A stretch of DNA of 64,000 nt, taken from contig JAIETK010000002.1 in assembly GCA_019745325.1 (NCBI GenBank), positions 1-64,000 on the forward strand, written 5' to 3'. Numbering within the stretch: position 1 is the first letter of the stretch; each line of letters opens with the position of its first letter. Below are positions 1-8,090 of this stretch, in pieces. Origin of the DNA: Nitrosomonas sp. GTDB lineage: Bacteria; Pseudomonadota; Gammaproteobacteria; Burkholderiales; Nitrosomonadaceae. Position numbers and translations under genes: made by a program. Under the pieces are notes generated by a model, which was not told where the DNA came from, made no database searches, and worked only from the letters and a program-made list of their open reading frames with translations.

Positions 1-25
1 GTGAATAACTGATTTGGTTTTTCAT
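1..25 (-). CDS. 5' end of an unidentified gene, cut by the window edge
   Basis: On the minus strand an ATG at 25-23 is preceded by a strong Shine-Dalgarno (GAGGAGG, about five bases upstream) and opens a frame reading MKNQISYS before the sequence runs out. Only eight residues are visible, so no function can be assigned. It lies just downstream of the truncated LysR gene in the same direction. The good ribosome-binding site is the main reason to think it is a real start. Confidence 0.45.
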
Positions 26-47
26 CTCTTCCTCCTCTCAAATCATT

Positions 48-776
48 TTATCTCCGGAAAACCCGGGGCGATTCAGCAGCATCTCTTAGCGCAATCATGT
101 CCGTCGTCACAAAACGTGGCGTGTGATGAAGGGTTGCTTGTGCACCATCTGGCCCATGCAGCACCCAGGCATGAATTTGTTGCAGTCCTTCCCCCAGGCT
201 TAGGCTCGGCCAGTTGCTCAAAGCAGCAGGTGTAGCAGGAAAACCAAACCGTTGGACAAGGATGGGGCTGGCCACCAGACATTGGCTCCGATCAGCCAGG
301 ATGCGCATAACCAGATCACTGTCCTGTATAGGTGGATGGCGCACGCGCAGGGCAACATCCAGTGATTCGCTGATCAGATCAACACGACGATTAGTCGTTT
401 CCATCTGCACCATGACATGCGGATAGCTCACCATGAAATCGGCCAGCATCCCTCCCACATAGGCATTCACCAGCGGTATGGGGCATGTCATCCGGATCAC
501 ACCGCGGGGCTCGTTTTTTAGCGTGTCTATTGCTTCCTGGGCCGCTTCGGCTTCCACCAGCATCGCTTTGCAATGCATGTAATAGCTCTGTCCGGCTTCG
601 GTAACCGTAAAGTGACGTGTCGAGCGCTGGATCAGGCGCACACCCAAGCGCTCCTCCAGCTTGGCAATACGGCGGCTGAGCTTCGACTTCGGCATGCCCA
701 ACACTCGACCTGCCGGAGCGAAGCCGCCATGATCTACGGCCTGAACGTAGTAGTAGAGGTCATTCAGGTCTTGCAT
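48..776 (-). pseudogene. LysR-family transcriptional regulator, C-terminally truncated
   Basis: The first 60 residues are a LysR winged helix-turn-helix, with a typical MQDLNDLYYYVQAVDHGGF opening and the recognition segment PKSKLSRRIAKLEERLGVRL. A LysR substrate-binding domain starts near residue 90. Family members are about 300 residues; this one stops at 242. Homology appears to end after the segment TTDMIALRDAA, where second-lobe sequence is expected, and is replaced by ESPRVFRR and a stop. The loss of roughly 60 residues suggests a deletion or rearrangement junction near position 65-70. A protein with an intact DNA-binding domain might still be made, but ligand sensing would be impaired. 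The natural target is unknown. Confidence 0.7.
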
Positions 777-1010
777 AGGAACTCACTCATAGTTTCAAAA
801 ATAGGACGCTGAGTACCAATTTAGCATACTACACGCCGATCCGTTTGCTGGCCTATACTCTGATCAATTGCTAATTACCTTGCTTTAGCAAGAGATTCCC
901 TACAGGAAGAAATCAACCCTCTTGGCACTACTACTGGCGGCGACATCAGCGCCACGCCCCTAATAAAGACACCTACTTAACAATAAACTGCATTACAGAA
1001 GGAATTTTCC

Positions 1011-1808
1011 ATGTTCACACAACCAAATGTCGAGCGCACGCTGTACGGATTCTGGCTCTCACCTTATATGAGTCAAGTTGCGCACATTCTCTCGGAATCT
1101 GGTCTACCTTATCGCTATGAACGAGTATCTCCGTTTCAAGGGAGCACGCTCACGCCAGAACACTTAGAAAGAAACCCTCTTGGGAAAATCCCCAGTCTCA
1201 GGGATGTCAATGGTGTTGATATTGCGGAAAGTCACGCTATTTGTCGTTATCTCGCGAAAATCTACCCAGAAGTGCAAAAATTTTACCCTATTGATGATCC
1301 GTTGTTCTGCGCACAGGTCGATGCCAAGAATGACTTCATCACTTTCTCCATAGCAGGTCCATTTTTCAACTGGTTCGTTGTCAGCGCATACTTTCCAAAA
1401 GCTTGGAAACTCAAGGTTGATAAAGAAGCCCATATTTATAATCTTTTTTCTGTCTTGATGAGCAAAATGTGGCTATCCCGACTAGTTAATGGCTCGAGAA
1501 TGGAGCCGTTCCTACTTGGCAAAGAGCCTTTTTTGCCAGATTTCCAATTGTTCTACACGCTCGAGCTTAGCCAAATGTTCTCTGAACTGTTCGAAATACC
1601 CGAGATGCATTTGTTTCGAGACGATCCTGCATTACAGACGTTTTACGATGCAATGTGCGAGCGTCCTTCTACGCGTGAAATACTGGCGGCTAAAGAGTCG
1701 GAACTGGATATTACAAAGAAAGAACTCTTCGGGGGGTTTGGTGCGGCCTATCTTGATAAGCATATCGACAGAAAAATCCTTGGCGAGGTATTCGGACGTG
1801 AAGTCTGA
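1011..1808 (+). CDS. Glutathione S-transferase family protein
   Basis: A 265-residue cytosolic protein with an N-terminal thioredoxin-fold GST domain (residues about 10-85). Visible marks are the cis-proline segment GKIPSL (P61) and the glutathione-binding ES pair in AESHAICRYLA (E73-S74). An all-helical C-terminal domain follows. The start has the upstream GAAGGAATTTTCC ribosome-binding region. No catalytic Ser or Cys is obvious at the usual N-terminal position; S17 or Y19 in WLSPYM are candidates. The C-terminal 40 residues extend past the usual fold. The gene stands alone, divergent from the truncated LysR gene, so its substrate cannot be inferred. Family assignment is firm; function as a conjugating enzyme is not. 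Confidence 0.8.
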   Translation: MFTQPNVERTLYGFWLSPYMSQVAHILSESGLPYRYERVSPFQGSTLTPEHLERNPLGKIPSLRDVNGVDIAESHAICRYLAKIYPEVQKFYPIDDPLFCAQVDAKNDFITFSIAGPFFNWFVVSAYFPKAWKLKVDKEAHIYNLFSVLMSKMWLSRLVNGSRMEPFLLGKEPFLPDFQLFYTLELSQMFSELFEIPEMHLFRDDPALQTFYDAMCERPSTREILAAKESELDITKKELFGGFGAAYLDKHIDRKILGEVFGREV

Positions 1809-1950
1809 CCGCATGCATACTGAGGCTGATGCAATATTAATATACAGACTTTGATCCTCCTATTCCCAAATTTCTAGCAATATCAGCAGGCTCATTGGGA
1901 GCGAAGCATAGGCCTAATAGGCGCTGAGCTTCTCCCAAAAAATTGTTTAA

Positions 1951-2059
1951 GGAAACGTTGATTAATCCGCCGGGCAAAATAAGATGAAACGCAAGGTGAA
2001 TGGAGCGCAAGAAACAAGACAAATCAAATTACTTGCGCAGGTAACGAATCAACGTTGTC
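1951..2059. mobile_element. MITE-like element, diverged copy (109 bp, TTAA target duplication)
   Basis: Terminal inverted repeats GGAAACGTTGATT (1951-1963) and AATCAACGTTGTC (2047-2059) differ at two positions. TTAA occurs directly on both sides (1947-1950 and 2060-2063), consistent with a 4-bp target duplication. The interior aligns with the copies at 2468 and 34074 through the segment AGATGAA...GGA.CGCA...AGACA.ATCAA but is 34 bp shorter. It has no coding capacity. The right-hand TTAA supplies the stop codon of the SMR gene, so the element inserted exactly at that gene's end. Confidence 0.7.
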
Positions 2060-2395
2060 TTAACCGTGCGTAACCGTCCGGGAAAACACATTGATCACCA
2101 TCACGCCCGCCACGATCATCGTCAAACCGATGAGCGCTGGCGTATCCAGCGATTGCCCGAGGAATAACCAGCCGCTCAGCGCGATCAGTACGATGCCGAC
2201 GCCGGACCAGATCGCGTAGGCGACGCCGACCGGAATCGTTCTCAGCGTCAATGACAACAAATAAAACGCCAGCAGATAGCCCAGCACGACGATCAGCGAT
2301 GGCCAGAAGCGGGTGAAACCTTCGGCCGCTTTGAGAAAAGACGTCGCGATCACTTCGCTGACAATCGCGATAGCCAGATAAATCCATGATTGCAT
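2060..2395 (-). CDS. Small multidrug resistance (EmrE/Qac-type) exporter
   Basis: A 111-residue inner-membrane protein with four predicted transmembrane helices. It matches the EmrE type of the SMR family: the essential membrane glutamate is E14 in AIVSEVIATSFLK, followed by EGFTRFWPS and the AYAIWSGVGIVLIAL segment of helix 3. SMR proteins work as antiparallel dimers that exchange protons for cationic drugs such as quaternary ammonium compounds. The ATG at 2395 is chosen because AAGGGAG lies eight bases upstream; a second in-frame ATG at 2401 is too close to it. The gene sits between two MITE copies, and its stop codon lies inside the target duplication of the downstream one. Confidence 0.9.
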   Translation of the reverse strand: MQSWIYLAIAIVSEVIATSFLKAAEGFTRFWPSLIVVLGYLLAFYLLSLTLRTIPVGVAYAIWSGVGIVLIALSGWLFLGQSLDTPALIGLTMIVAGVMVINVFSRTVTHG

Positions 2396-2467
2396 GGACA
2401 TCACTCCCTTAATTTTGGTGGTCACACATACCGGTTTCAACCGGGTGCATTGAAATAGTCTCGCTAT

Positions 2468-2610
2468 GGAAATGCTGATTAATTCAACGAATGAGATGAA
2501 GCACGAGGCGCACGGAACGCAGCAACCGAGACATATCAATAAGATAGGCGAGGATGCGAGTATCGCGTAACGAAGTGATTCGCTCATGCAGTCAATTAAT
2601 CAGCATTTCC
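2468..2610. mobile_element. MITE-like element (143 bp, perfect 17-bp terminal inverted repeats)
   Basis: GGAAATGCTGATTAATT at 2468-2484 is repeated exactly in inverted orientation at 2594-2610. CTAT flanks both ends (2464-2467 and 2611-2614), a 4-bp target duplication. The interior has no convincing gene. A near-identical element of the same length is at 34074-34216 and a shortened one at 1951-2059. The terminal GGAA and 4-bp duplications near YTAR resemble IS5-group transposons, so mobilisation in trans by such a transposase is an inference. No transposase is present in the window. Confidence 0.85.
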
Positions 2611-2706
2611 CTATGTTACCAAAATTGAGTAAAAGTACACCGCGGCAAGAATGCTGCATGATGAAGATGGATGTGACAACTGAATGCTGTCAGGTCCGAT
2701 GGGCGT

Positions 2707-2745
2707 TAAAAAACGGCACTCCGTTGAAACGAAGTGCCGTTTTCT
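2707..2745 (-). terminator. Rho-independent terminator (bidirectional shape)
   Basis: An 11-bp stem AAAACGGCACT / AGTGCCGTTTT (2710-2720 and 2733-2743) with a 12-base loop. On the minus strand it is followed by a T-run, so it ends the PEP-CTERM transcript coming from 3409. It could also act on the plus strand. Confidence 0.85.
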
Positions 2746-2770
2746 TTAGAACGGTTAAGCAATCTTACAA

Positions 2771-3409
2771 TCAGATTGCAGCAGCTTGCTTGCGGCGATA
2801 GCCGGCAAAACCGAGCACACCGAGACCTGCCAGCAACATCGCGTAGGTTTCTGGTTCCGGAACGGGAACGAGATTGGCGGCAACGTCACGCCCGACGATA
2901 TCCATCGTTCCTGAGTAGGTAAGAACCGAGTTATCATCAAAACGAACCGATGCCGTGATTACGGTACCAGCCAGTTCGGCAACGACTGCACCGTAACCGC
3001 CGTTACTGGCGACATCCGGATCCCAGGAAAATGTGAATACATTCAGTGGATCGAAACCGGTGAAATCAAAACCGAATACCGTTGAACCCACCGCGCCAAA
3101 TAATGACGATGTGCCATTGGTTTCCGGATCATAGGCGAAAAATCCGCCACTCGAACCGCCGAACACCAGCGATTCGCCCAGTATGCAACTCCCGCCATCC
3201 AAGCAATGCGTTCCGGACAGATCGAACGTGAGTTTCTCGATTTGACCGCTGGTGCCGTCAAAAGCGGCGGTATTGATGCTGAAAGAATTCAACGGACCGG
3301 GATTGGTCACGGTGATCGATCCGGATGGCGATGCGTGACTGACGCCGCTCAACAGCACCGAAAGTCCAAGTGCGGCAGCAACTTGCGTGGCGTTTTTCAA
3401 AGTTTTCAT
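2771..3409 (-). CDS. PEP-CTERM sorting domain protein, otherwise unknown
   Basis: A 212-residue exported protein. Residues 1-26 form a Sec signal peptide (MKTLKNATQVAAALGLSVLL, cut near SHA). The C-terminus carries the PEP-CTERM signal: VPEPETYAML, a hydrophobic helix (LLAGLGVLGFAG) and the basic tail YRRK. Such signals are recognised by exosortase/archaeosortase systems (EpsH family) in bacteria that make extracellular polysaccharide, so the protein is expected at the cell surface or in the matrix. The middle part is rich in Gly, Ser, Asp and Phe and likely beta-stranded; a Cys pair (THCLDGGSC) may form a disulfide. GGAG lies seven bases upstream of the ATG. A terminator follows. Confidence 0.85.
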   Translation of the reverse strand: MKTLKNATQVAAALGLSVLLSGVSHASPSGSITVTNPGPLNSFSINTAAFDGTSGQIEKLTFDLSGTHCLDGGSCILGESLVFGGSSGGFFAYDPETNGTSSLFGAVGSTVFGFDFTGFDPLNVFTFSWDPDVASNGGYGAVVAELAGTVITASVRFDDNSVLTYSGTMDIVGRDVAANLVPVPEPETYAMLLAGLGVLGFAGYRRKQAAAI

Positions 3410-3615
3410 TATTTTTCTCCTTAAATTAAATGACTGAATGAAACCTTTTAAACAACATCACCTGTTAATCGCGCCGTTTACTTCTTTATCGTTTGCGACT
3501 GTCAACAAGGTTAATGGCATTAAGGGTTTCCCTCATAAAAAAATCCCGCTCCCATGCGTAGGATTTTTCCATACCGATTTTACTGGTTTTATTTATGGCT
3601 TTAGTGCCGATTCTG

Positions 3616-3656
3616 TACTAATTTAATACTAACTTAATACTGACTTTGTACTAATC
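3616..3656. repeat. 11-bp tandem repeat, about 3.7 copies
   Basis: Consecutive units TACTAATTTAA, TACTAACTTAA, TACTGACTTTG and the partial TACTAATC run from 3616 to 3656. The last unit overlaps the stop codon of the D-2-hydroxyacid dehydrogenase. The rest of the gap between 3424 and 3650 is AT-rich and shows no gene. Confidence 0.75.
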
Positions 3657-4628
3657 CGGAGCACTGTTCAGCACATCGGTAATTTGATTGAAAGGCTCAT
3701 TCTGAAAAAAGTTGCGGATGTTACCGGCCAGTTGATCGAGCAAACGCTGGCGCGATTCGCGACTGGCCCAGGCGATATGCGGCGTAATGATCAAATTGGC
3801 CGGTTGCTGCCGCAACAACGGCTGGTCATGGCTGGGCGGCTCGCCCTGGACGACATCGGTGGCCGCGCCGGCAATCCGTCCGCTGGATAAACAAGCCAGC
3901 AAATCGGCTTCGTTCACCAGCCCGCCGCGCGCGGTGTTAATCAGATAGGCTGATGGTTTCATCAACTCCAATTCACGACGGCTGATCAGATGCTGAGTAT
4001 CGGGCGATAGCGGACAATGCAGGGTGATAAAATCCGCCTGCCGCAGCACCTCATCGAACACCATCCGGCCTGCACGCGGCGGTTGATTTTTGTGCTCCGC
4101 GATCAACACTTGCATGCCGAATGCTCGGGCCACTTGCGCCACCGCATGTCCGAGTTCGCCGTATCCGATGATGCCGAGCGTTTTGCCGGACAATTCGATG
4201 ACCGGAAAATCCAGCGGACAGAAAAACCGGCTTTCCTGCCAGCCGCCGCGCGCGACCAACGCTTGATAATCCGGGAAATGCCGCGCCAGATTCAGCATCA
4301 GCGTAAACACATGCTCCACCACCGACGGCGTAGCGTAGCCGCGCACGTTACATACCGGCACGTTGTTTTCCGCCGCCGCGATCAGGTCGACATTGTTATA
4401 ACCGGTCGCCGCCACGCAAATCAGCTTGAGCCGCTTGGCCGCCGCAATCGCTTCACGTCCGATAAACACTTTGTTGCTGACCACTACCTCGGCGTCGCGA
4501 ATCCGCTCCAGCACCTCCGCCTCGGAAGAATCGTGATGATACTGCCACGGCGAAACCGCCCGCTCCAGCGCGGCGCAATCCATGTCGCCGCGGGTCACCG
4601 AACCGAAATCAAAAAATACCGCCCGCAC
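3651..4628 (-). CDS. D-2-hydroxyacid dehydrogenase (glycerate dehydrogenase / hydroxypyruvate reductase type)
   Basis: A 325-residue cytosolic NAD(P)-dependent enzyme of the D-isomer 2-hydroxyacid dehydrogenase family. The nucleotide-binding Rossmann motif is GIIGYGELG (G155-G160). The catalytic set is present: R234 in NTARGG, E263 in QGEPP and H284 in TPHIAWAS. The sequence style, with TGYNNVDL near residue 76, is that of HprA-like glycerate dehydrogenases, which reduce hydroxypyruvate to glycerate in the serine and photorespiratory type routes; related family members use glyoxylate or phenylpyruvate. It is convergent with the PEP-CTERM gene and divergent from the PEBP gene. The family is certain and the substrate is likely but unproven. 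Confidence 0.85.
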   Translation of the reverse strand: MRAVFFDFGSVTRGDMDCAALERAVSPWQYHHDSSEAEVLERIRDAEVVVSNKVFIGREAIAAAKRLKLICVAATGYNNVDLIAAAENNVPVCNVRGYATPSVVEHVFTLMLNLARHFPDYQALVARGGWQESRFFCPLDFPVIELSGKTLGIIGYGELGHAVAQVARAFGMQVLIAEHKNQPPRAGRMVFDEVLRQADFITLHCPLSPDTQHLISRRELELMKPSAYLINTARGGLVNEADLLACLSSGRIAGAATDVVQGEPPSHDQPLLRQQPANLIITPHIAWASRESRQRLLDQLAGNIRNFFQNEPFNQITDVLNSAPD

Positions 4629-4692
4629 CGGTTACTCCCCTTATGATTTGATGTAATAATTGAATTCGTTTAAGGAAACAAAAGGAGCAATT

Positions 4693-5187
4693 ATGTCTGC
4701 TTTAATGATGACCATGTTCACCCTCATCTCAACCGCATTTTCGCATAACGCCGAGATTCCGTCGCGCCACACCTGCGACGGCACGGATACTTCACCGGCG
4801 TTGTCCTGGAGCGGATTGCCGGAAGGCACGCAAAGCCTGGTGCTGATCGTCGACGATCCGGACGCTCCCGACCCCGCCGCGCCGAAAATGACCTGGGTGC
4901 ATTGGGTGCTCTACAACATCCCGCCCGCTGCCACCGGGCTGGCCGAAGGCATTCAGGAAAAAGACCTGCCGCCGGGCGCCTTGCAGGGACTCAACGACTG
5001 GAAGCGCACCGGCTACGGCGGCCCATGCCCGCCCATCGGCACGCACCGCTACTTCCACAAGCTCTACGCCTTGGACACGGTATTGCCGGATCTGCATCAC
5101 CCCACCAAGGCGCAGCTCGAACAAGCCATGCACGGGCATATCCTGGCGCAGACCGAATTGATCGGCCGCTATCAGCGGCAGCGTTGA
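4693..5187 (+). CDS. YbhB/YbcL-type Raf kinase inhibitor-like protein (PEBP family)
   Basis: A 164-residue protein of the phosphatidylethanolamine-binding protein family, bacterial YbhB branch. Diagnostic segments are TSPALSWSGLPEGTQSL, VDDPDAPDP and WVHWVLYNIP, then the anion-pocket region GYGGPCPPIGTHRYFHKLYALD near the middle. The start at 4693 follows AAAGGAGCAATT; an upstream in-frame ATG at 4660 lacks such a site. The biological role of YbhB proteins is not settled. The gene ends 34 bases before the restriction-modification gene on the same strand and may be cotranscribed with it, without an obvious functional link. Confidence 0.85.
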   Translation: MSALMMTMFTLISTAFSHNAEIPSRHTCDGTDTSPALSWSGLPEGTQSLVLIVDDPDAPDPAAPKMTWVHWVLYNIPPAATGLAEGIQEKDLPPGALQGLNDWKRTGYGGPCPPIGTHRYFHKLYALDTVLPDLHHPTKAQLEQAMHGHILAQTELIGRYQRQR

Positions 5188-5221
5188 AGAGTTTAACTCG
5201 CAGCAAAGCCCCGGAGACCGC

Positions 5222-7981
5222 ATGGCCCTAGCCTGGAACGAAATCAAAGACCGCGCGCTGGCGTTTTCCCGCGACTGGGCCAAAGCGGAATCGGAAGACG
5301 CCGATGCCAAACCGTTTTGGATCGAATTTTTCAATGTCTTTGGCATCAACCAGCGGCGCATCGGTAGTTTCGAGCAAAAAGTCAAAAAACTCGGCGACCG
5401 CGACGGTTACATCGATTGGTTGTGGAAAGGCAACCTGCTGATCGAACACAAATCGCGCGGCAAAGATCTCGATCGCGCCTACCAGCAAGCCATCGACTAT
5501 TTCCCCGGACTGAAGGAGCACGAACTGCCGCGTTTCGTGCTGGTCAGCGACTTTGCGCGCTTCCGCCTGTACGACATGATCGAAGGCACGCAGAGCGAAT
5601 TCCTGCTGAAAGAACTGTACAAAAACGTCAAGCTGTTCTGGTTTATCGCCGGGTATCAGCCGCAGAAAATCTCGCCGCAAAGCCCGGTCAACGCCAAGGC
5701 GGTGCAGCGCATGGCGCGCTTGCACGACCGCCTGAAACAGATCGGCTACACCGGCCACGCGCTCGAAGTCTATCTGGTGCGCCTGCTGTTTTGCCTGTTC
5801 GCCGAGGACACCGGCATTTTCGAGCGCACCCAGTTCACCGAATTCATCGAGCAGCAAACGTGCGAGGACGGCAGCGATCTCGCGCCGCAACTGGCGCAAC
5901 TGTTCGACGTGCTCAACACGCCGGAAGCCATGCGGCTGAGAAACCTCGACGACACGCTGAGCCGGTTTCCGTACATCAACGGCAAACTGTTCGAGGAACG
6001 CCTGCCGTTCGCCAGCTTCGACCGCGACATGCGCGCCGCGCTGCTGTATTGCTGCGCCATCGATTGGAGCGGCATTTCCCCGGCGATTTTCGGCTCGCTG
6101 TTCCAGAACATTATGGATGAAACGCCGAACGCACGGCGCAACCTCGGCGCGCACTACACCACCGAGGAAAACATCCTGAAACTGATCGGCCCGCTGTTCC
6201 TCGACGAATTGCGCGCTGAGTTCGACAAAATCCGCCACACCGTCAAAGGCCGCACGCAAAACCTGCAAGCGTTCCACGCCAAGCTCGCCAGGCTGAAATT
6301 CCTCGACCCGGCATGCGGCTGTGGCAATTTCCTGGTGATCGCGTACCGCGAACTGCGCAAGCTGGAACTGGAAGTGCTGCGCGAACTGCACCACAGCGGC
6401 CAGCAAGCGCTCGACATCGCCACCATCATTCAGGTCGACGTCGACCAGTTCCACGGCATCGAAATCGAGGAATTCCCGGTGCAAATCGCGCAAGTCGCGC
6501 TATGGCTGACCGACCATCAGATGAACGCGCTGGTGTCGGAAGAATTCGGCCAGTATTTCATCCGCCTGCCATTGAAAAAAGCCGCGCACATCGTGCACGG
6601 CAACGCGCTGCGACTCGATTGGAACAGCGTCATCGCGGCGGAGGAGTGCGATGTTGTGATGGGCAATCCGCCGTTTATTGGCGCGAAATTCATGAATAGC
6701 GAACAACGCGCCGACGTTGACGCAATTTTTCACGACACCAAAAACGCCGGTTTGCTCGATTATGTTGCCTGCTGGTACCGCAAAGCCACTGATTTTATCG
6801 CCACCCATCCAGCAATCCGGGTGGCGTTCGTGTCGACTAACTCGATCACGCAAGGCGAACAAGTCGGCGTACTGTGGCCGGATTTATTGCGGCGCGGCGT
6901 GCATCTGCATTTCGCGCACCGCACGTTCCAGTGGACAAGCGAAGCCAGCGGCAAGGCGGCGGTGCATTGCGTCATCATCGGTTTCGGTTTGCAAGAAGCC
7001 GCGCAGAAAACCATTTTTGAATATGAAAATATTCAGGGCGAGGCGCATGCCGTGGCTGCCAAAAATATCAATCCTTATTTGGTAGATTCACCAAATCTAT
7101 TTTTAGAAAATCGAAACAAACCAATTTGCTCCGTTCCCGTAATCGGCATAGGAAGTCAACCAATTGATGATGGTAACTTCCTATTCACTACTGAAGAAAA
7201 AGAAGAATTTCTTAAGCGCTCACCTAAAGCAGCAAAATATTTCCATCGCTGGCTCGGCGCGGTCGAATTTATCAATGGATATGAGCGCTGGTGTTTATGG
7301 CTCGGTGACTGTCCTCCAAACGAACTGCGTCAGCTTCCAGAAGTATTATCTTTGGTCGAGGCTGTTAAAAATTTTCGCTTAAAAAGTAAGCGCACCCAAA
7401 CTTTAAAAGCAGCTGACACACCAACTCATTTTGGCACTGAACTCATACCAACAACGCCTTATCTGCTTATTCCAAAAGTATCATCGGAAAGGCGTAACTT
7501 TATTCCGCTAGGGTTCATTCAACCCGAAACTTTCTGTAGCGATCTGGTTTTTATGCTACCCAACGCCACGCTCTATCATTTCGGCATCCTCACTTCCACG
7601 ATGCACAACGCATGGATGCGCACGGTATGCGGGCGTTTGAAAAGCGATTACCGCTATTCAGCCGGTATCGTCTACAACAACTTCCCGTGGCCAGAACCCA
7701 GCGATGCGCAACGCCAAGCCATAGAAGCTACCGCGCAGGCCGTGCTCAACGCCCGCGCGTTGTTCCCCAATGCCACGCTAGCCGACTTATACGATCCGCT
7801 GGCGATGCCGCCGGAACTGGTACGCGCGCATCAAACCCTCGACCGCGCCGTCGACGCCGCGTACGGCAAAAAATCGTTCGCTTCCGAAGCCGAGCGCGTG
7901 GCGTTTTTGTTCGAACGCTACCAAGCAATCACCAGCCTGCTGCCCGCCGCGACCAGGAAACCCGGCAAATCGCGGCCATGA
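5222..7981 (+). CDS. MmeI-like single-chain type IIG/IIL restriction-modification enzyme
   Basis: A 919-residue protein. Residues about 1-110 hold an endonuclease domain with the PD-(D/E)XK pattern D65...E75-H-K77. A helical connector follows. The adenine methyltransferase core has S-adenosylmethionine motif I LDPACGCGNF (362-370) and catalytic motif IV NPPF (482-485). From about residue 600 comes a target-recognition domain, ending with RLKSDYRYS (805-813) and NNFPWPE, then a C-terminal helical tail. This is the MmeI layout, in which one chain both cuts and protects DNA by N6-adenine methylation of one strand. No separate methyltransferase or specificity gene is nearby, as expected. Bases about 7015-7560, the recognition region, are clearly more AT-rich than the flanks. 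The recognition site cannot be read from sequence. Confidence 0.88.
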   Translation: MALAWNEIKDRALAFSRDWAKAESEDADAKPFWIEFFNVFGINQRRIGSFEQKVKKLGDRDGYIDWLWKGNLLIEHKSRGKDLDRAYQQAIDYFPGLKEHELPRFVLVSDFARFRLYDMIEGTQSEFLLKELYKNVKLFWFIAGYQPQKISPQSPVNAKAVQRMARLHDRLKQIGYTGHALEVYLVRLLFCLFAEDTGIFERTQFTEFIEQQTCEDGSDLAPQLAQLFDVLNTPEAMRLRNLDDTLSRFPYINGKLFEERLPFASFDRDMRAALLYCCAIDWSGISPAIFGSLFQNIMDETPNARRNLGAHYTTEENILKLIGPLFLDELRAEFDKIRHTVKGRTQNLQAFHAKLARLKFLDPACGCGNFLVIAYRELRKLELEVLRELHHSGQQALDIATIIQVDVDQFHGIEIEEFPVQIAQVALWLTDHQMNALVSEEFGQYFIRLPLKKAAHIVHGNALRLDWNSVIAAEECDVVMGNPPFIGAKFMNSEQRADVDAIFHDTKNAGLLDYVACWYRKATDFIATHPAIRVAFVSTNSITQGEQVGVLWPDLLRRGVHLHFAHRTFQWTSEASGKAAVHCVIIGFGLQEAAQKTIFEYENIQGEAHAVAAKNINPYLVDSPNLFLENRNKPICSVPVIGIGSQPIDDGNFLFTTEEKEEFLKRSPKAAKYFHRWLGAVEFINGYERWCLWLGDCPPNELRQLPEVLSLVEAVKNFRLKSKRTQTLKAADTPTHFGTELIPTTPYLLIPKVSSERRNFIPLGFIQPETFCSDLVFMLPNATLYHFGILTSTMHNAWMRTVCGRLKSDYRYSAGIVYNNFPWPEPSDAQRQAIEATAQAVLNARALFPNATLADLYDPLAMPPELVRAHQTLDRAVDAAYGKKSFASEAERVAFLFERYQAITSLLPAATRKPGKSRP

Positions 7982-8090
7982 ACCAGTCCGGGCGCGGGCT
8001 TCGCTGCCATGTGTCAACCAAATCCGCAGGGCCGGTGTTTTATATAGATCGCCGCCGCACATGCTTTAACCGATTATAGGACTGACATTC

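Noticed and set aside
3438..3626. 62-codon plus-strand frame in the gap after the first PEP-CTERM gene
   Set aside because: No ribosome-binding site, no family resemblance, AT-rich spacer and partly made of the 11-bp repeat.
5228..6493. Long minus-strand open frame (421 codons) opposite the MmeI-like gene
   Set aside because: It is a shadow of the GC-rich coding strand, with composition typical of antisense frames (rich in Val, Gln, Arg) and no domain.
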